In this document: piece after piece, positions 15,975-25,059 of the stretch
Position numbering within the stretch: the stretch's first letter is position 1
Layout: each line of letters opens with the position of its first letter
Source: a virus
Direction: 5' to 3' (one strand)
DNA: 64,000 nt
Virus record (IMG/VR): IMGVR_UViG_3300027832_000009
Coordinates: 23,336 to 87,335 of that record
Notes under the pieces: model-generated
What the model was told of the DNA's origin: nothing
Seen by the model: only the letters and a program-made list of their open reading frames with translations
Database searches by the model: none
Translations under genes and position numbers: made by a program

Positions 15975-16409
15975 CTACATAAACAACAACGGGTTAGCCG
16001 CCGCCACAACCTGTGTAGGTACTGTCAGGAACAACAGCATCATAACAATCTTGGAGGGGTGGCCAGCTTCAGCTGCCTGCCATACTTGCTGATGGTAATG
16101 TACAGCTAACTGTGTCAGCAATACATAGGCCTTAGCGTCGGGTAACAAGAACGCTGCAGAATGACCGCACTCCCCATCTTCGCCGACTGTCGCCGACATG
16201 ACGCACACAATACAAAAATCACTATCGTCACCCACCCAAGGGGTAGCCAACGAAGCGATAGTGTACCGCTGCAACCAGAGAAGTACAGCCTCGGCCGGTA
16301 AAAGGTGACTATCCGTAACTGCCCCGCTCGGGGCAAGTACTGTGTACTCATCTATTATCGACTGCAACGCTGCTCCCGTCCGCCCAAAGACATCTGTCAT
16401 ACTTTTCAT
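15975..16409 (-). CDS. Hypothetical protein
   Basis: A 144-residue protein; its ATG at 16409 overlaps the TGA of the previous gene. The middle is hydrophobic with several cysteines (DFCIVCVMSATVGEDGECG), and the C-terminus KIVMMLLFLTVPTQVVAAA could be a membrane or buried helix. No family was recognised. Confidence 0.7.
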   Translation of the reverse strand: MKSMTDVFGRTGAALQSIIDEYTVLAPSGAVTDSHLLPAEAVLLWLQRYTIASLATPWVGDDSDFCIVCVMSATVGEDGECGHSAAFLLPDAKAYVLLTQLAVHYHQQVWQAAEAGHPSKIVMMLLFLTVPTQVVAAANPLLFM

Positions 16410-17845
16410 CGTATGGTTAGTGTCCTGTAAGCGCCGAGGTCTTCAGCACCCAACTGTACGCCGCGTTGGGAGAACAGTATGTGCTGCGTCACCCCCATTC
16501 GGCGAGCGAATAAGGGGCTGGTTGGGTTACCAGCTGCCAGGTCCAAGTCCGCGCAATCCAGCTTGTCAGCCAGGTGCGGATACTTGCACAAGCAAACCCC
16601 TACAGCAAGGTCATCCTTCTGCTGGTCACTTAACTCTGTGACCGGCGGTATGACCGTCCGCATTTCTTCTCGCGGGTTTAGCAGACTTGGCAGTATCGCC
16701 TCGTCGCTGTAAAACGACTCGAGCGGTCCAAGGAGGTCTCGGATGGTTGGTATCAACGATACCAACTTATCCGTAATTCCCCCCTCAACCTCCCGGGCAG
16801 ACTCCTCATCCCAGCGTACATCGAGCTCTTTTGCCGATTCGGCCTGTAGCTGCAGCTCGTTAAGCTGCCGCACACAAGACAAGACATCGACGACAGGCTC
16901 GCCATTGCTGTCCTCCCCCTGCATGTATGCAGCCAGCCGAGCTGTATTCATCACAGCCAGCGTAGTACCGCAAAAGCGGTACGGGTTAGGTACCTGCGAA
17001 CCACATAGCTCCTTGAAGTCCTCAAAGATCTCTGTGTTTGGCAGCCTGCTCTTACACAGGTAGTCAGCCCGCACCAACCAGTGATTGGTTGGGTTACCGG
17101 CGACCATTGGTTGCCGACACATGATCTGCCGTATAGTTCTGCCGTCTATCCTTCGAGACAACACCTCTTGAAGGTTTGCCGCCGCGTAAGTTACATCACA
17201 CCTTGCGATGCCTGCGGCCACTACCGCCGCGACCCGGCCACCAATTGCGACGTTAGATGGGTCGCATTTCACTAGCAGTTTCGGCATAACCGGAACGGTT
17301 TCCGGTTGCACCTGTGCTTGTGCTGCTTGCACACCCTCTCGGAGCGTCTGCAAGCCAAGCCACGCCCATTGCATATCGGCATCTTCGATAAGGTCTGGTG
17401 TGACCGGTGCTGCATTGATGATCTTACCTGTAGCCTCCGGAAAGGCTACCCACCCGAGATTCTTGAATCCGTGGGTACTATACTGTACCCAACCGTCTAC
17501 AAGATTTCCTCGGATCTCCCACAACGGGAGGTCGATCACACTGCGTGTACCCGGTGCGTCGAGCCTTCCCCGATATGTCACCACCGCGGCGGCGGTCTGG
17601 CCCAGTGGGGCCACTATGTCCTTCACATCCCATATCATCGTGCCATGGGGCCACGGGGATGCGCCCCACTGCAAACCGCGAACAATAGCGAGCTGCTTGT
17701 GGATAATTGGGAACGTGTACCGCGTCTCCGCCCTCTCTGCTGAGGTGGTGGGTTTCCGGAACACTCGCTTTGGGTGTCCCTCTCCGGCTGCGATTACTTC
17801 GGTGATCGCTGCGGTAATTGCTGCTGTTACTGTTGACTGCGTCAT
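16406..17845 (-). CDS. Large hypothetical protein, candidate virion component
   Basis: A 479-residue protein from the ATG at 17845; an upstream TTG in frame is less likely. It is mostly a folded globular sequence with no recognised motif. Position just upstream of the portal-containing transcript and length would suit a head or internal virion protein, but I see no capsid fold signature. It is coupled to the next gene by ATGA. Confidence 0.7.
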   Translation of the reverse strand: MTQSTVTAAITAAITEVIAAGEGHPKRVFRKPTTSAERAETRYTFPIIHKQLAIVRGLQWGASPWPHGTMIWDVKDIVAPLGQTAAAVVTYRGRLDAPGTRSVIDLPLWEIRGNLVDGWVQYSTHGFKNLGWVAFPEATGKIINAAPVTPDLIEDADMQWAWLGLQTLREGVQAAQAQVQPETVPVMPKLLVKCDPSNVAIGGRVAAVVAAGIARCDVTYAAANLQEVLSRRIDGRTIRQIMCRQPMVAGNPTNHWLVRADYLCKSRLPNTEIFEDFKELCGSQVPNPYRFCGTTLAVMNTARLAAYMQGEDSNGEPVVDVLSCVRQLNELQLQAESAKELDVRWDEESAREVEGGITDKLVSLIPTIRDLLGPLESFYSDEAILPSLLNPREEMRTVIPPVTELSDQQKDDLAVGVCLCKYPHLADKLDCADLDLAAGNPTSPLFARRMGVTQHILFSQRGVQLGAEDLGAYRTLTIR

Positions 17846-17884
17846 GACTGAGTCTTTCAAAAGAAAGCTATCCAAAAAATTAGG

Positions 17885-18112
17885 TCAGCCACACTTTGTG
17901 ACTAACCTCCTTAAACAATCCATTGTCCGATCTGGCACATCTTGCAATGTACGACCGGCGTCTAGCTGAGCCTGCGTTACCACAAGCTGCTCACCTCTGG
18001 ATCCCTTTATTTCATTTACGAACGTGAGCAGGATTCCACCCACGACTTTACGTTTCCGCTTCACTGGGCGGCCCTCGTAAAACTCTCGGCTATGCCGCTG
18101 TTCGTGCGACAT
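17885..18112 (-). CDS. Small basic hypothetical protein
   Basis: A 75-residue protein. The ATG at 18112 has AAAGGGGGACC upstream and is preferred to the ATG at 18139, which has none. The first half is very basic (RPVKRKRKVVGG), suggesting nucleic-acid contact. The gap 18140-18214 is AT-rich (TATAGCATATCTATTAGAC on the minus strand) and may hold a promoter for this gene. Confidence 0.6.
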   Translation of the reverse strand: MSHEQRHSREFYEGRPVKRKRKVVGGILLTFVNEIKGSRGEQLVVTQAQLDAGRTLQDVPDRTMDCLRRLVTKCG

Positions 18113-18214
18113 TGGTCCCCCTTTGCTACGCGTAGCCATTAGACGAAGTTACACACTATGTCTAATAGATATGCTATACAACATACATACTAACTGACGC
18201 GTTTACTCGCTGAG

Positions 18215-18967
18215 TTAAAACAGTTGCGTGCCGCCACTGTCCTCATCGTAGTCTTCTTCCCCCAACTGGTCTTCTTCCTCATCACCAGGCTCCTCGCTGA
18301 TCAGGCTACCGAGCTGCGATACCTCCGTAACCGGAAGCTCGCTACCTAACCAGCCGTCTTCAACTATATCCCCAGCAACTTGAGGTAATGCAAGCGATAG
18401 TGCGCCATACGGCGTTATCAGCGACTGATTGGCCCCGCGTGTTATGTGCATTCTCTGCCCGAGAAAACAAAACATGTAGACCGACTCCCCAGTCTTCGCC
18501 CTTATCGCATCAATGAGCCCCTCCACATTCTCGAATGTCTGCAACTCCGGGGCTGCAGTCTCGGGGATCACCAGCAAGAAAAACGCACTGCCAGCCTCCC
18601 TACGCTGATTCAGCAGCGTCACCATCAGAGAACCCATAGCGCCAGGTACTGCTATTGCTGGCTGTGGTTGCGAGACCTGTAACAGTGCAGCTGGTGGTAC
18701 CACTGGCACAGCCTCGGCTGATGCGGGCTGTTGCAACCTTAACTGCAACAGCAGTGCCTGCAAAACAGTAGCCAACTCCGGCGTGGCTACGGCACCGCCC
18801 TGTGTTGACGGTGGTGCTGTTTCTGCCGCCGGCTCGGATTGTTGTAACGCCGCCCCGAGTTGCTGCGGTGGTGGAAACGTTGAGGCTGGTCGCTTACCTG
18901 CACTGCCACGTGGTGGGACTGCAGCTTGCGGCTGCGGGTTACCTGGCTCTGTGATACTGTTCGACAT
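18215..18967 (-). CDS. Hypothetical protein with proline/glutamine-rich N-terminus and acidic tail
   Basis: A 250-residue protein, ATG at 18967 behind AGGAG. Residues 1-110 are low in complexity (Pro, Gln, Ala). Residues 115-200 look folded (SAFFLLVIPETAAPELQTF, ESVYMFCFLGQRMHITRG). The tail is acidic (EEPGDEEEDQLGEEDYDED). No family was recognised. Confidence 0.7.
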   Translation of the reverse strand: MSNSITEPGNPQPQAAVPPRGSAGKRPASTFPPPQQLGAALQQSEPAAETAPPSTQGGAVATPELATVLQALLLQLRLQQPASAEAVPVVPPAALLQVSQPQPAIAVPGAMGSLMVTLLNQRREAGSAFFLLVIPETAAPELQTFENVEGLIDAIRAKTGESVYMFCFLGQRMHITRGANQSLITPYGALSLALPQVAGDIVEDGWLGSELPVTEVSQLGSLISEEPGDEEEDQLGEEDYDEDSGGTQLF

Positions 18968-18971
18968 TTCG

Positions 18972-19241
18972 CTACTCCTGATACAGAATCACGATCGCCA
19001 GCATGATACATTTGACAGCATACGGATCTTTATCCGTACCGTGCCACACTGTATGCATACCGAGGGTTCCAGGGTTGACGATGATGCTACCAGTCTCAAC
19101 CACCCAATCTGCTACCTGCTGATCCAGACTAAGCTGGCTAACGGATGGCGGAGAGAACTCCACATACCGCGACCCCTCTTCGTCTACCACCCGCTGATAC
19201 CACCGGGTCTCGGTAAATGTCCGTGTAAAGAAGACAGTCAC
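18972..19241 (-). CDS. Small hypothetical protein
   Basis: An 89-residue protein from a GTG that overlaps the previous TGA (GTGA), with a GGGGG binding site upstream. Aromatic and beta-rich (RYVEFSPPSVSQLSLDQQVA), ending in a hydrophobic helix (CIMLAIVILYQE). No family was recognised. Confidence 0.65.
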   Translation of the reverse strand: MTVFFTRTFTETRWYQRVVDEEGSRYVEFSPPSVSQLSLDQQVADWVVETGSIIVNPGTLGMHTVWHGTDKDPYAVKCIMLAIVILYQE

Positions 19242-19615
19242 TGTTCGCTGCCCCCTCGCTTGATGGGCGGTGCGGGAATTCCGAAAGTTTCCTCTGGCTC
19301 TACTGCCGGCTCTTCTGCTGCAGCCGATGCAACTCCAGAAGCCGCCACCTCGCTGCGGTCGAACTCAAAGCCTTTAGGGTCCAGCTTCTTTGGCCTGATA
19401 AGAAACTCTCCCTTCCTCGTATCGAATACTATGTCTGTCAGCACCTCGCGGCCGCTATTGCCGAGGGCTTTGAGCCGGCCGATCGGGATGTACCTCTTGC
19501 CAACAACCGGCTCTGGCTCGATAACCAGCCGCTGAAGCCCAGTAATAGCTTCACCTTTTGCCGTAACAGCTATTAAACTCTCGTCAGTACCTGTCAGGGT
19601 GAATATCAACTGCAT
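19238..19615 (-). CDS. Hypothetical protein
   Basis: A 125-residue protein with a compact beta-rich N-terminal part (MQLIFTLTGTDESLIAVTA, KRYIPIGRLKALG) and an alanine/glutamate/proline linker at the end. The start overlaps the previous gene's end, so it is coupled. No family was recognised. Confidence 0.7.
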   Translation of the reverse strand: MQLIFTLTGTDESLIAVTAKGEAITGLQRLVIEPEPVVGKRYIPIGRLKALGNSGREVLTDIVFDTRKGEFLIRPKKLDPKGFEFDRSEVAASGVASAAAEEPAVEPEETFGIPAPPIKRGGSEQ

Positions 19616-20229
19616 GCTAATTCCAGTTTAGAAAGTTCTTCTGTTGTGTATGGTGGAGCTACAGCATACTTTGGCAGCAGCCCGCTACCCACCAACCTTG
19701 GTAATAAATGGTAGAATCCGGTGTCATGATTCACCGCGAAAACTTGTACTGTAACAATTGGCAGCGCCGGTAATAAAGGGGATTTCTGCATAGCCACTAC
19801 ATCCACCACAGCGACAGTGTGCAACAGCACCTGATATGTGGTCATGTCACTAGCTATAAACGCAGCACTCCCTACGAAATTTCGCAAGCCCTCCCAAAGA
19901 TCTTTACGGACAGCGTAAATGCGGCGATCCAAGTCTACAAACTTGTTTAACACGAGCTGCTGACCCAGCCCGTCGAATAACGCTGGCCCACTATCAAACA
20001 CGGCCACAGCATCTGTGGCGTCCTCTACAGCTGTCAGGAAGTCTCGCACCAGGTCGCGGTTCAGGCCTGGTATCGTTGCGTGAAGCACACCTGATGTGCA
20101 CAGCACGAAATGGGCCTGCATATCCAGCAGTGTAAACTTGCTGACATCAGTCCTCGGCGGCTCCTCCGCTATCTCCAGCTTCCGCACAATCGACTGTATC
20201 GGGTTGGCCATCTCTGCTAGTGGGTCCAT
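19606..20229 (-). CDS. Hypothetical protein
   Basis: A 207-residue protein, ATG at 20229 with AGGA eight bases upstream; a second ATG at 20211 is possible. The sequence is globular, alternating beta and helix (LLHTVAVVDVVAMQKSPLL). It overlaps the preceding gene by 83 bases, more than its neighbours, so one of the two boundaries may be off. Confidence 0.65.
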   Translation of the reverse strand: MDPLAEMANPIQSIVRKLEIAEEPPRTDVSKFTLLDMQAHFVLCTSGVLHATIPGLNRDLVRDFLTAVEDATDAVAVFDSGPALFDGLGQQLVLNKFVDLDRRIYAVRKDLWEGLRNFVGSAAFIASDMTTYQVLLHTVAVVDVVAMQKSPLLPALPIVTVQVFAVNHDTGFYHLLPRLVGSGLLPKYAVAPPYTTEELSKLELACS

Positions 20230-20638
20230 CGATCATATCCTGCACACCTTGCCGCGAGATGTGTTGACAAAAATACGGGTAGAGTTCGAAAGAAGACTTA
20301 CCAGCATCCAGCTCTCTCTGGAACTGCCGGCAGAAAATGTCAACAGCTGGTACCACTCTGTTGAGTAGACCCCCCACAACCTCCGAAGCTGTCGGTGTCC
20401 CCATTGTGCGGGATTTGTGCACGGCTATCTCTGTCATGCCGCTCAGCAGCGATGCCTCGTCGCTGGTTGTTTTCCATGTACGCAGCTCGTGCGCTCGTGC
20501 GTTAACGATAACGCACAGAGCTCTCCGCAGCTGTACCTCGAGGGCAATAGAGCAAGCCAGCTGCGGGCTCTCTGACACAAGGTGCCTAATATCCCTGATT
20601 ACACTGTTCTGCTGATCTGATAAGTTCGGCTCTATCAC
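20147..20638 (-). CDS. Hypothetical protein
   Basis: A 163-residue mostly helical protein from a GTG at 20638 with AGGAG ten bases upstream. The C-terminal 30 residues are acidic and low in complexity (GDSGGAAED) and lie in the overlap with the next gene. No family was recognised. Confidence 0.65.
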   Translation of the reverse strand: MIEPNLSDQQNSVIRDIRHLVSESPQLACSIALEVQLRRALCVIVNARAHELRTWKTTSDEASLLSGMTEIAVHKSRTMGTPTASEVVGGLLNRVVPAVDIFCRQFQRELDAGKSSFELYPYFCQHISRQGVQDMIDGPTSRDGQPDTVDCAEAGDSGGAAED

Positions 20639-20724
20639 GGCTGCTTCGCTCCTGTGTTACCCTCGCTGAATACCAATGCACACTCTCCACCGAGTTTACA
20701 CGACCGGCAGCTGCATTTGCAAAC

Positions 20725-21432
20725 TTACCGCTGCGTATACTCAGCAAGACCCTCTTTGTACATGTCTATACCGAGGCTGCAGCAAAACACCGCGTCTGCC
20801 ACATTGTCATCCCCAACTGCGCGGGCTTCTTCTTCCGATGAATCTACCAGATTCATCCCATATTTAGTATTGGCTGCTCGCACCATATCCAACTTGCTGG
20901 CTACACCCTTACCAGTTGCGTACTTCTTTATCGTACCAATATCCTGCGGTTGAGTAGGTACCCCATTCGCCTCTGCCCACGATAACACTGTCATCTTCAG
21001 CCCGCCCAGGAACTCCTGCGACGTTGCAGCCCTGGCCACAATAGCAGCTGGCGACAGTCTACCCTTAAACTGTTCCGCTGGTGGTGTGTACTTCACATTC
21101 TCAAACGAGATGAAATCTGGCTTTGTCACAGCCAAGAACTGCCGCAGTCTGAGATGCCTTAACGCACCCGAGTCAAACGGCCCTACAGACAGATCCCATA
21201 TCCCAGCAACGATCAGCTGCCCGTCAAGAGGTTTATCTTTCTGCAGGTCGCAAACAGCGAACCCGCATTTCGTACCCAGGTCCAGCCCGATTACGCGGAC
21301 AAACACCCCGTCAGGAACGGGGTGCTCCGTCGCAAACGATGCCGGATCCTTCCGCAACCTCAGCCGCCCTGTCGGTAGCGGGGTGACTGCGTCACCAAGA
21401 GTCGCAGAGGATACTGCTCGTTTTTTTGCCAC
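20725..21432 (-). CDS. RuvC-like Holliday junction resolvase
   Basis: A 235-residue protein with the RNase H-like fold of RuvC resolvases, which cut four-way DNA junctions during recombination and packaging. VIGLDLGTKCGFAV (D51) is the first acidic motif, FISFENV (E111) the second, and VGDDNVADAVF (D208, D209, D213) the C-terminal motif, so the catalytic set looks complete. The 40-residue N-terminal extension is basic. Start taken at the GTG at 21432, just after the preceding stop; a GTG at 21462 would add ten residues. It fits with the recombination genes elsewhere in the window. Confidence 0.85.
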   Translation of the reverse strand: MAKKRAVSSATLGDAVTPLPTGRLRLRKDPASFATEHPVPDGVFVRVIGLDLGTKCGFAVCDLQKDKPLDGQLIVAGIWDLSVGPFDSGALRHLRLRQFLAVTKPDFISFENVKYTPPAEQFKGRLSPAAIVARAATSQEFLGGLKMTVLSWAEANGVPTQPQDIGTIKKYATGKGVASKLDMVRAANTKYGMNLVDSSEEEARAVGDDNVADAVFCCSLGIDMYKEGLAEYTQR

Positions 21433-21434
21433 GG

Positions 21435-22199
21435 TTAAGTCCCACTTCCTAGTTTGTACCACTCCTGCAGGATTTCACAGTACCGGATCAGCATATCGTC
21501 GGCAGTCAGTACTGTACCCGGTGGTACACCCAGACCGTAGAGTGGCAGCATGAAGCTACGCAGCGACCACTTCGACTTAGAGCGAATAGCTGCAGCATTA
21601 CGCTGCCACTCTGCCAACGGTACTGAAGACATCGCATACACGCCCTCGTCGGCTTGTCGCAGTTTTTCTATATTCGCCGTATCCACCACCCCACCGAGCA
21701 ACGTGGACGAGTCAAGCTGCTCGTCAACGGTGACGGGTAAATGCGGCTTCAAGAAGTTCCAATGAAACGACAGCAACCCATGCCCGACTACAGGTGTACC
21801 TGCAAGAATCGCGTCAGCGATACTCGCCGCCATAGTTGCTACAGCCTCCCGGCCATCAATTGCGCTGTGCTGTACTGCACTGCCATAGTCAGGATACTGT
21901 CCAGTACCCTGCGCAGGCTCTGCCATCCTCAATCTGTCGAGGTCGTTGTGCAGTCTTTCCAAGATCGGTGCTGGTGTGTTACTGAAATTCCACCGCAGCA
22001 TGCCCCGGGCCAAATTCCGAATAACTGGAGTTGCCCCACCAAGCTGCACCAACGCAACTGAGTGGTCTACCACAGTTGCTGATGTCGCACTGAAGCCGCT
22101 TGTCTCCATGTACACACACAGAAACGACCCTGGTATTGGGTATCTCTGCAAGTGTCGCAAAACCTGCTCGCGACCCTCTACTGGTAACGTTGCTACCAT
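21435..22199 (-). CDS. Degenerate DnaQ-like exonuclease-fold protein
   Basis: A 254-residue protein whose motif order matches DEDDh 3'-5' exonucleases but with key residues changed. FLCVYMETSGF (residues 26-36) corresponds to the usual D-x-E-T-x-G but has methionine for the first aspartate; VVGHGLLSFHWNFLKPHL corresponds to the G-H-N-x-x-F-D-x-x-F-L motif but lacks the aspartate; GGVVDTANIEKLRQ matches the following D-T strand. It is probably a catalytically dead relative with a structural or nucleic-acid-binding role. It is adjacent to the resolvase gene. Confidence 0.5.
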   Translation of the reverse strand: MVATLPVEGREQVLRHLQRYPIPGSFLCVYMETSGFSATSATVVDHSVALVQLGGATPVIRNLARGMLRWNFSNTPAPILERLHNDLDRLRMAEPAQGTGQYPDYGSAVQHSAIDGREAVATMAASIADAILAGTPVVGHGLLSFHWNFLKPHLPVTVDEQLDSSTLLGGVVDTANIEKLRQADEGVYAMSSVPLAEWQRNAAAIRSKSKWSLRSFMLPLYGLGVPPGTVLTADDMLIRYCEILQEWYKLGSGT

Positions 22200-22216
22200 A
22201 AACTCCTGCTCTCTGC

Positions 22217-22972
22217 TCAGCGTGTTGCTGAAACTAGTTTTCTGAATAGCCGCAATACACGGCTGTTTTTTAACACCTCTCGCACTGCGTCGATCTTCAG
22301 GTTGGCGATCTTCGCCGCTCCCTGTAATCGTTCATTCGCTATCTGCAGCTCCTGCAGCTGCTCCTGCAGACCCCGATTCTTTGTAACCTGCTCTGCAACG
22401 CTGTCCACGAGCTCTTGTCGCAACCTTCTAGCTTGCTCCAGTGCTCGACGCGTCTCACTCACCTCCACGCGCAACAACGCTATCGCGTCTACCGGAGTCT
22501 GGTCGCCGTCTCCCCCCCTCGGCGACCGACGGTCAGCCAGCGACCTCGCCGCTGCCAACATGCGAGCCATATCCGGCGCTGCGTCGCTAGCCTCACCTTG
22601 CAGCGTCACGTCACGCACAGCAACGAACCACCCAGCTGCTATAGACTCACCAAACCGGGCAAAAACCAAATCTTGCACAACCAGTCGGGACTCCAAGAAC
22701 CCACTGCGTTGCAGTGCATCAAACGGTGAGCTGATAGTCGGTTCTCTAATATACATCGCCAACGCGGCACCCAGCTTACCACACGCCTCGGCGATCTCCT
22801 GCTCACTGATCTGGTGTGTATGACAAGCTTGCTTCGTTGCGTCGCCCCAGTTGCACTCATCCAGCTTGGAAAACACTTCTGCAACCAGTGCAGGGAACAG
22901 GTAAGCGATGTCGCGATAAGGTGAGTAACCCTGCAACCCTGCGGAATTCTGCGGTCTGATATTCATAGTCAC
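22217..22972 (-). CDS. Hypothetical protein with C-terminal coiled coil
   Basis: A 251-residue protein from a GTG that overlaps the previous TGA, with GGAG seven bases ahead. Residues 1-150 are globular. Residues 160-235 have long heptads (LLRVEVSETRRALEQARRL, LQEQLQELQIANERLQG), a clear coiled coil. No family was recognised. Confidence 0.75.
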   Translation of the reverse strand: MTMNIRPQNSAGLQGYSPYRDIAYLFPALVAEVFSKLDECNWGDATKQACHTHQISEQEIAEACGKLGAALAMYIREPTISSPFDALQRSGFLESRLVVQDLVFARFGESIAAGWFVAVRDVTLQGEASDAAPDMARMLAAARSLADRRSPRGGDGDQTPVDAIALLRVEVSETRRALEQARRLRQELVDSVAEQVTKNRGLQEQLQELQIANERLQGAAKIANLKIDAVREVLKNSRVLRLFRKLVSATR

Positions 22973-23295
22973 TGAAACGCTCCGTTAACACACTGAGATA
23001 TGACACTACTCTGAGTTTCCTCATCCAGAATTGCGAACGCAGCCAAGTGCGCGTCCCAAACCCGCAACCCCTCTACGGACTGACAATGTCGAGACTCCTC
23101 GACTATAAACTCACCAGTATTGTAGTAGGCGTAAACAACCGCCTTATCTATGCCTGCAGCAAGCATTGCTTGCGCTACCTGCGGTACACCTTTTGGTTTG
23201 TGTGGGGGCTCTGCCGCTTTCTTGCTGTTACCGCAACACTTCTTGACCTTTTTATTACTGCCGCAGGGACACATCATATTTCGTTCACTGGTCAC
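22969..23295 (-). CDS. SEC-C motif protein
   Basis: A 108-residue protein with CPCGSNKKVKKCCG near the N-terminus (C9, C11, C20, C21), the SEC-C zinc motif first described at the SecA C-terminus and found in many small proteins. The GTG at 23295 is chosen because GGAG lies six bases upstream; the next in-frame ATGs at the motif itself are alternatives. The remainder is globular and unassigned. GTGA overlap couples it to the following gene. Confidence 0.75.
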   Translation of the reverse strand: MTSERNMMCPCGSNKKVKKCCGNSKKAAEPPHKPKGVPQVAQAMLAAGIDKAVVYAYYNTGEFIVEESRHCQSVEGLRVWDAHLAAFAILDEETQSSVISQCVNGAFQ

Positions 23296-23310
23296 TACTG
23301 ACTCCACACT

Positions 23311-24180
23311 TTAACGCTTGGCGATATCTACAAGACACCGCTGGTGACTAAGACACTGAGCACACACAGTTGCTGCTGGTGCAGCCGGGTCAAACAACGC
23401 GTCTGCATTCATGCACTTGTCGCAGAAGCCTAGCGTATATGACAACGGCCGCACAGCGAACGGGCACTCATTTCTACCTATCGCACACTTCGTGCAGGGG
23501 TGGGTGTAACCTCGTGGGCAACCCGCCTTGTGTCGACACCTGACCGCCAGGAAGTTATCCCTGTTCCATTTACACAGACTATCCGGGCACTCTACTTCCT
23601 TGAACCCGGGTATACCGTCCCTGACACACGACTGCTCAAACTTACCGTAAAATCTTAGGTAAGTCATGTCCAGCGTGTGACGGTACGGGTATCGCCCGTT
23701 AGCGGCAGAGAATCCGATTTTTCTGGCTATGTGTTTGATAGCACCCGCGCTCAGGTATCTGGTAACCGTCAGACCGCTGCCTGTACCGCTCAAGATCCGG
23801 AAGACGCACTCCGATACAATATTCGCATAACGGAGTACACGCGATAGAGACCTTATCTCTACAGCCATCCACTCCTCGCTGTGCTGCCCAACCCACGGCC
23901 TAGCCGCTGCACCGCTCTGGAGTGTTTCAAGATTTCCAGCCATCAACCAAGCCAGCTTTACCGCTACACCGACCGGAATTGCTTCATTAATATGCGGCCG
24001 AACAGTTTCGAGTATCGCATTGTATGGTACGCCAGGCATAACTTTCTTTAACAGCCTGCACAGCTCGCTGAACTCTTCAGCTTCCCTGAGAGGCTTACCT
24101 ACGAAATGCACAAACGCCTTGGAATATAGCGTCTGTCGCAGTTTGTCTATTCTTGTGATGCCAATTTTCGGCCTGTCCAT
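23311..24180 (-). CDS. Cysteine-rich hypothetical protein
   Basis: A 289-residue protein, ATG at 24180 behind AGGG. The N-terminal 150 residues are helical. The C-terminal half holds many cysteines in pairs (CPDSLCKWN, CRHKAGC, CTKCAIGRNEC, CDKC, CAQC), enough for three zinc sites, as in zinc-ribbon proteins. Function is unknown; a nucleic-acid-binding or regulatory protein is a reasonable guess. Confidence 0.7.
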   Translation of the reverse strand: MDRPKIGITRIDKLRQTLYSKAFVHFVGKPLREAEEFSELCRLLKKVMPGVPYNAILETVRPHINEAIPVGVAVKLAWLMAGNLETLQSGAAARPWVGQHSEEWMAVEIRSLSRVLRYANIVSECVFRILSGTGSGLTVTRYLSAGAIKHIARKIGFSAANGRYPYRHTLDMTYLRFYGKFEQSCVRDGIPGFKEVECPDSLCKWNRDNFLAVRCRHKAGCPRGYTHPCTKCAIGRNECPFAVRPLSYTLGFCDKCMNADALFDPAAPAATVCAQCLSHQRCLVDIAKR

Positions 24181-24189
24181 AACACCCTA

Positions 24190-24660
24190 TCACTTAACTG
24201 GTTGAACGATTCTCCGAACTCGCGACGGCTGTGCCGGCTCTACTGGTGTTGTACTGAGGGTGTCCAGTTGCTGTAGTTCTTCTGCTGCCTCCACCTCTGC
24301 GACCTCTCCCGGCTGCGGCAAAGGTGACGCTGCTGGCTCAGCCAGCAGATTGTGTGTATTTACTGCCTCGTAGCAATACGACCGCAACTGCTCAGCCGCC
24401 ACTGCCAGTCGCGTCACTTCCGCTAACAGCTCAATAGCAACCCTGTTCGGGCCGTTCGCTAGAACTGTTGCAATCACCTCTTCTGTGAGTAGCGGGCTCA
24501 GTACTATCTCGCCTGTTGGTGTGTTAGCCATACGCACCACAACTACAGCCCCAGGTTGCGTGAGCAAATCGGTCTGCGCAGCTGCTTCCGCATAAGCCGA
24601 GTAGAGACGAAAAGCTTCCTGCGTCATCTCTGCAATTTCTGTTAAACACCTGTCTATCAT
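24190..24660 (-). CDS. Hypothetical protein
   Basis: A 156-residue protein from the ATG at 24660 with AAAGGAG upstream. Helical first half, then beta (GAVVVVRMANTPTGEIVLS), then an acidic tail. No family was recognised. The start overlaps the end of the previous gene by one base. Confidence 0.7.
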   Translation of the reverse strand: MIDRCLTEIAEMTQEAFRLYSAYAEAAAQTDLLTQPGAVVVVRMANTPTGEIVLSPLLTEEVIATVLANGPNRVAIELLAEVTRLAVAAEQLRSYCYEAVNTHNLLAEPAASPLPQPGEVAEVEAAEELQQLDTLSTTPVEPAQPSRVRRIVQPVK

Positions 24661-25043
24661 CACAACTCCTTTACAAAAAATGCCACACCATGAAAAATTT
24701 TCCAAACATTTTCACCGTTATGCACAGCGGCATACGGTATGTTGCCAACTGATATCACAACCCGCGAAGCGTTCAAGCTGTTAGCGCTGCTATCTATAAT
24801 CATCCCTAACTTTGTAGCGAACAGCACAATAGCTGTAAGCGATGGCGCCGTTATGTATCGCTGCACGGGTATTTCTATTGATGAGCTGGTCGATGACCGC
24901 TGCCAGTGTATTGTATCGTCCAACAGACTTGTCTTAGGTACAAACCACGAGCCGCGAGGTCCTCCACCTGACATAATGTCTGCGTGCTTCTTGTCCGGGC
25001 CGCCCATCGCCTCAATGTCCAACACTCTGTGATCTAACTGCAC
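24660..25043 (-). CDS. Hypothetical protein
   Basis: A 127-residue protein. The GTG at 25043 has AAAGG seven bases upstream and begins 17 bases after the glycosyltransferase stop; an upstream GTG at 25097 would overlap that gene. Beta-rich (SLTAIVLFATKLGMIIDS). No family was recognised. Confidence 0.6.
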   Translation of the reverse strand: MQLDHRVLDIEAMGGPDKKHADIMSGGGPRGSWFVPKTSLLDDTIHWQRSSTSSSIEIPVQRYITAPSLTAIVLFATKLGMIIDSSANSLNASRVVISVGNIPYAAVHNGENVWKIFHGVAFFVKEL

Positions 25044-25059
25044 TGCATAACCTTTACGT

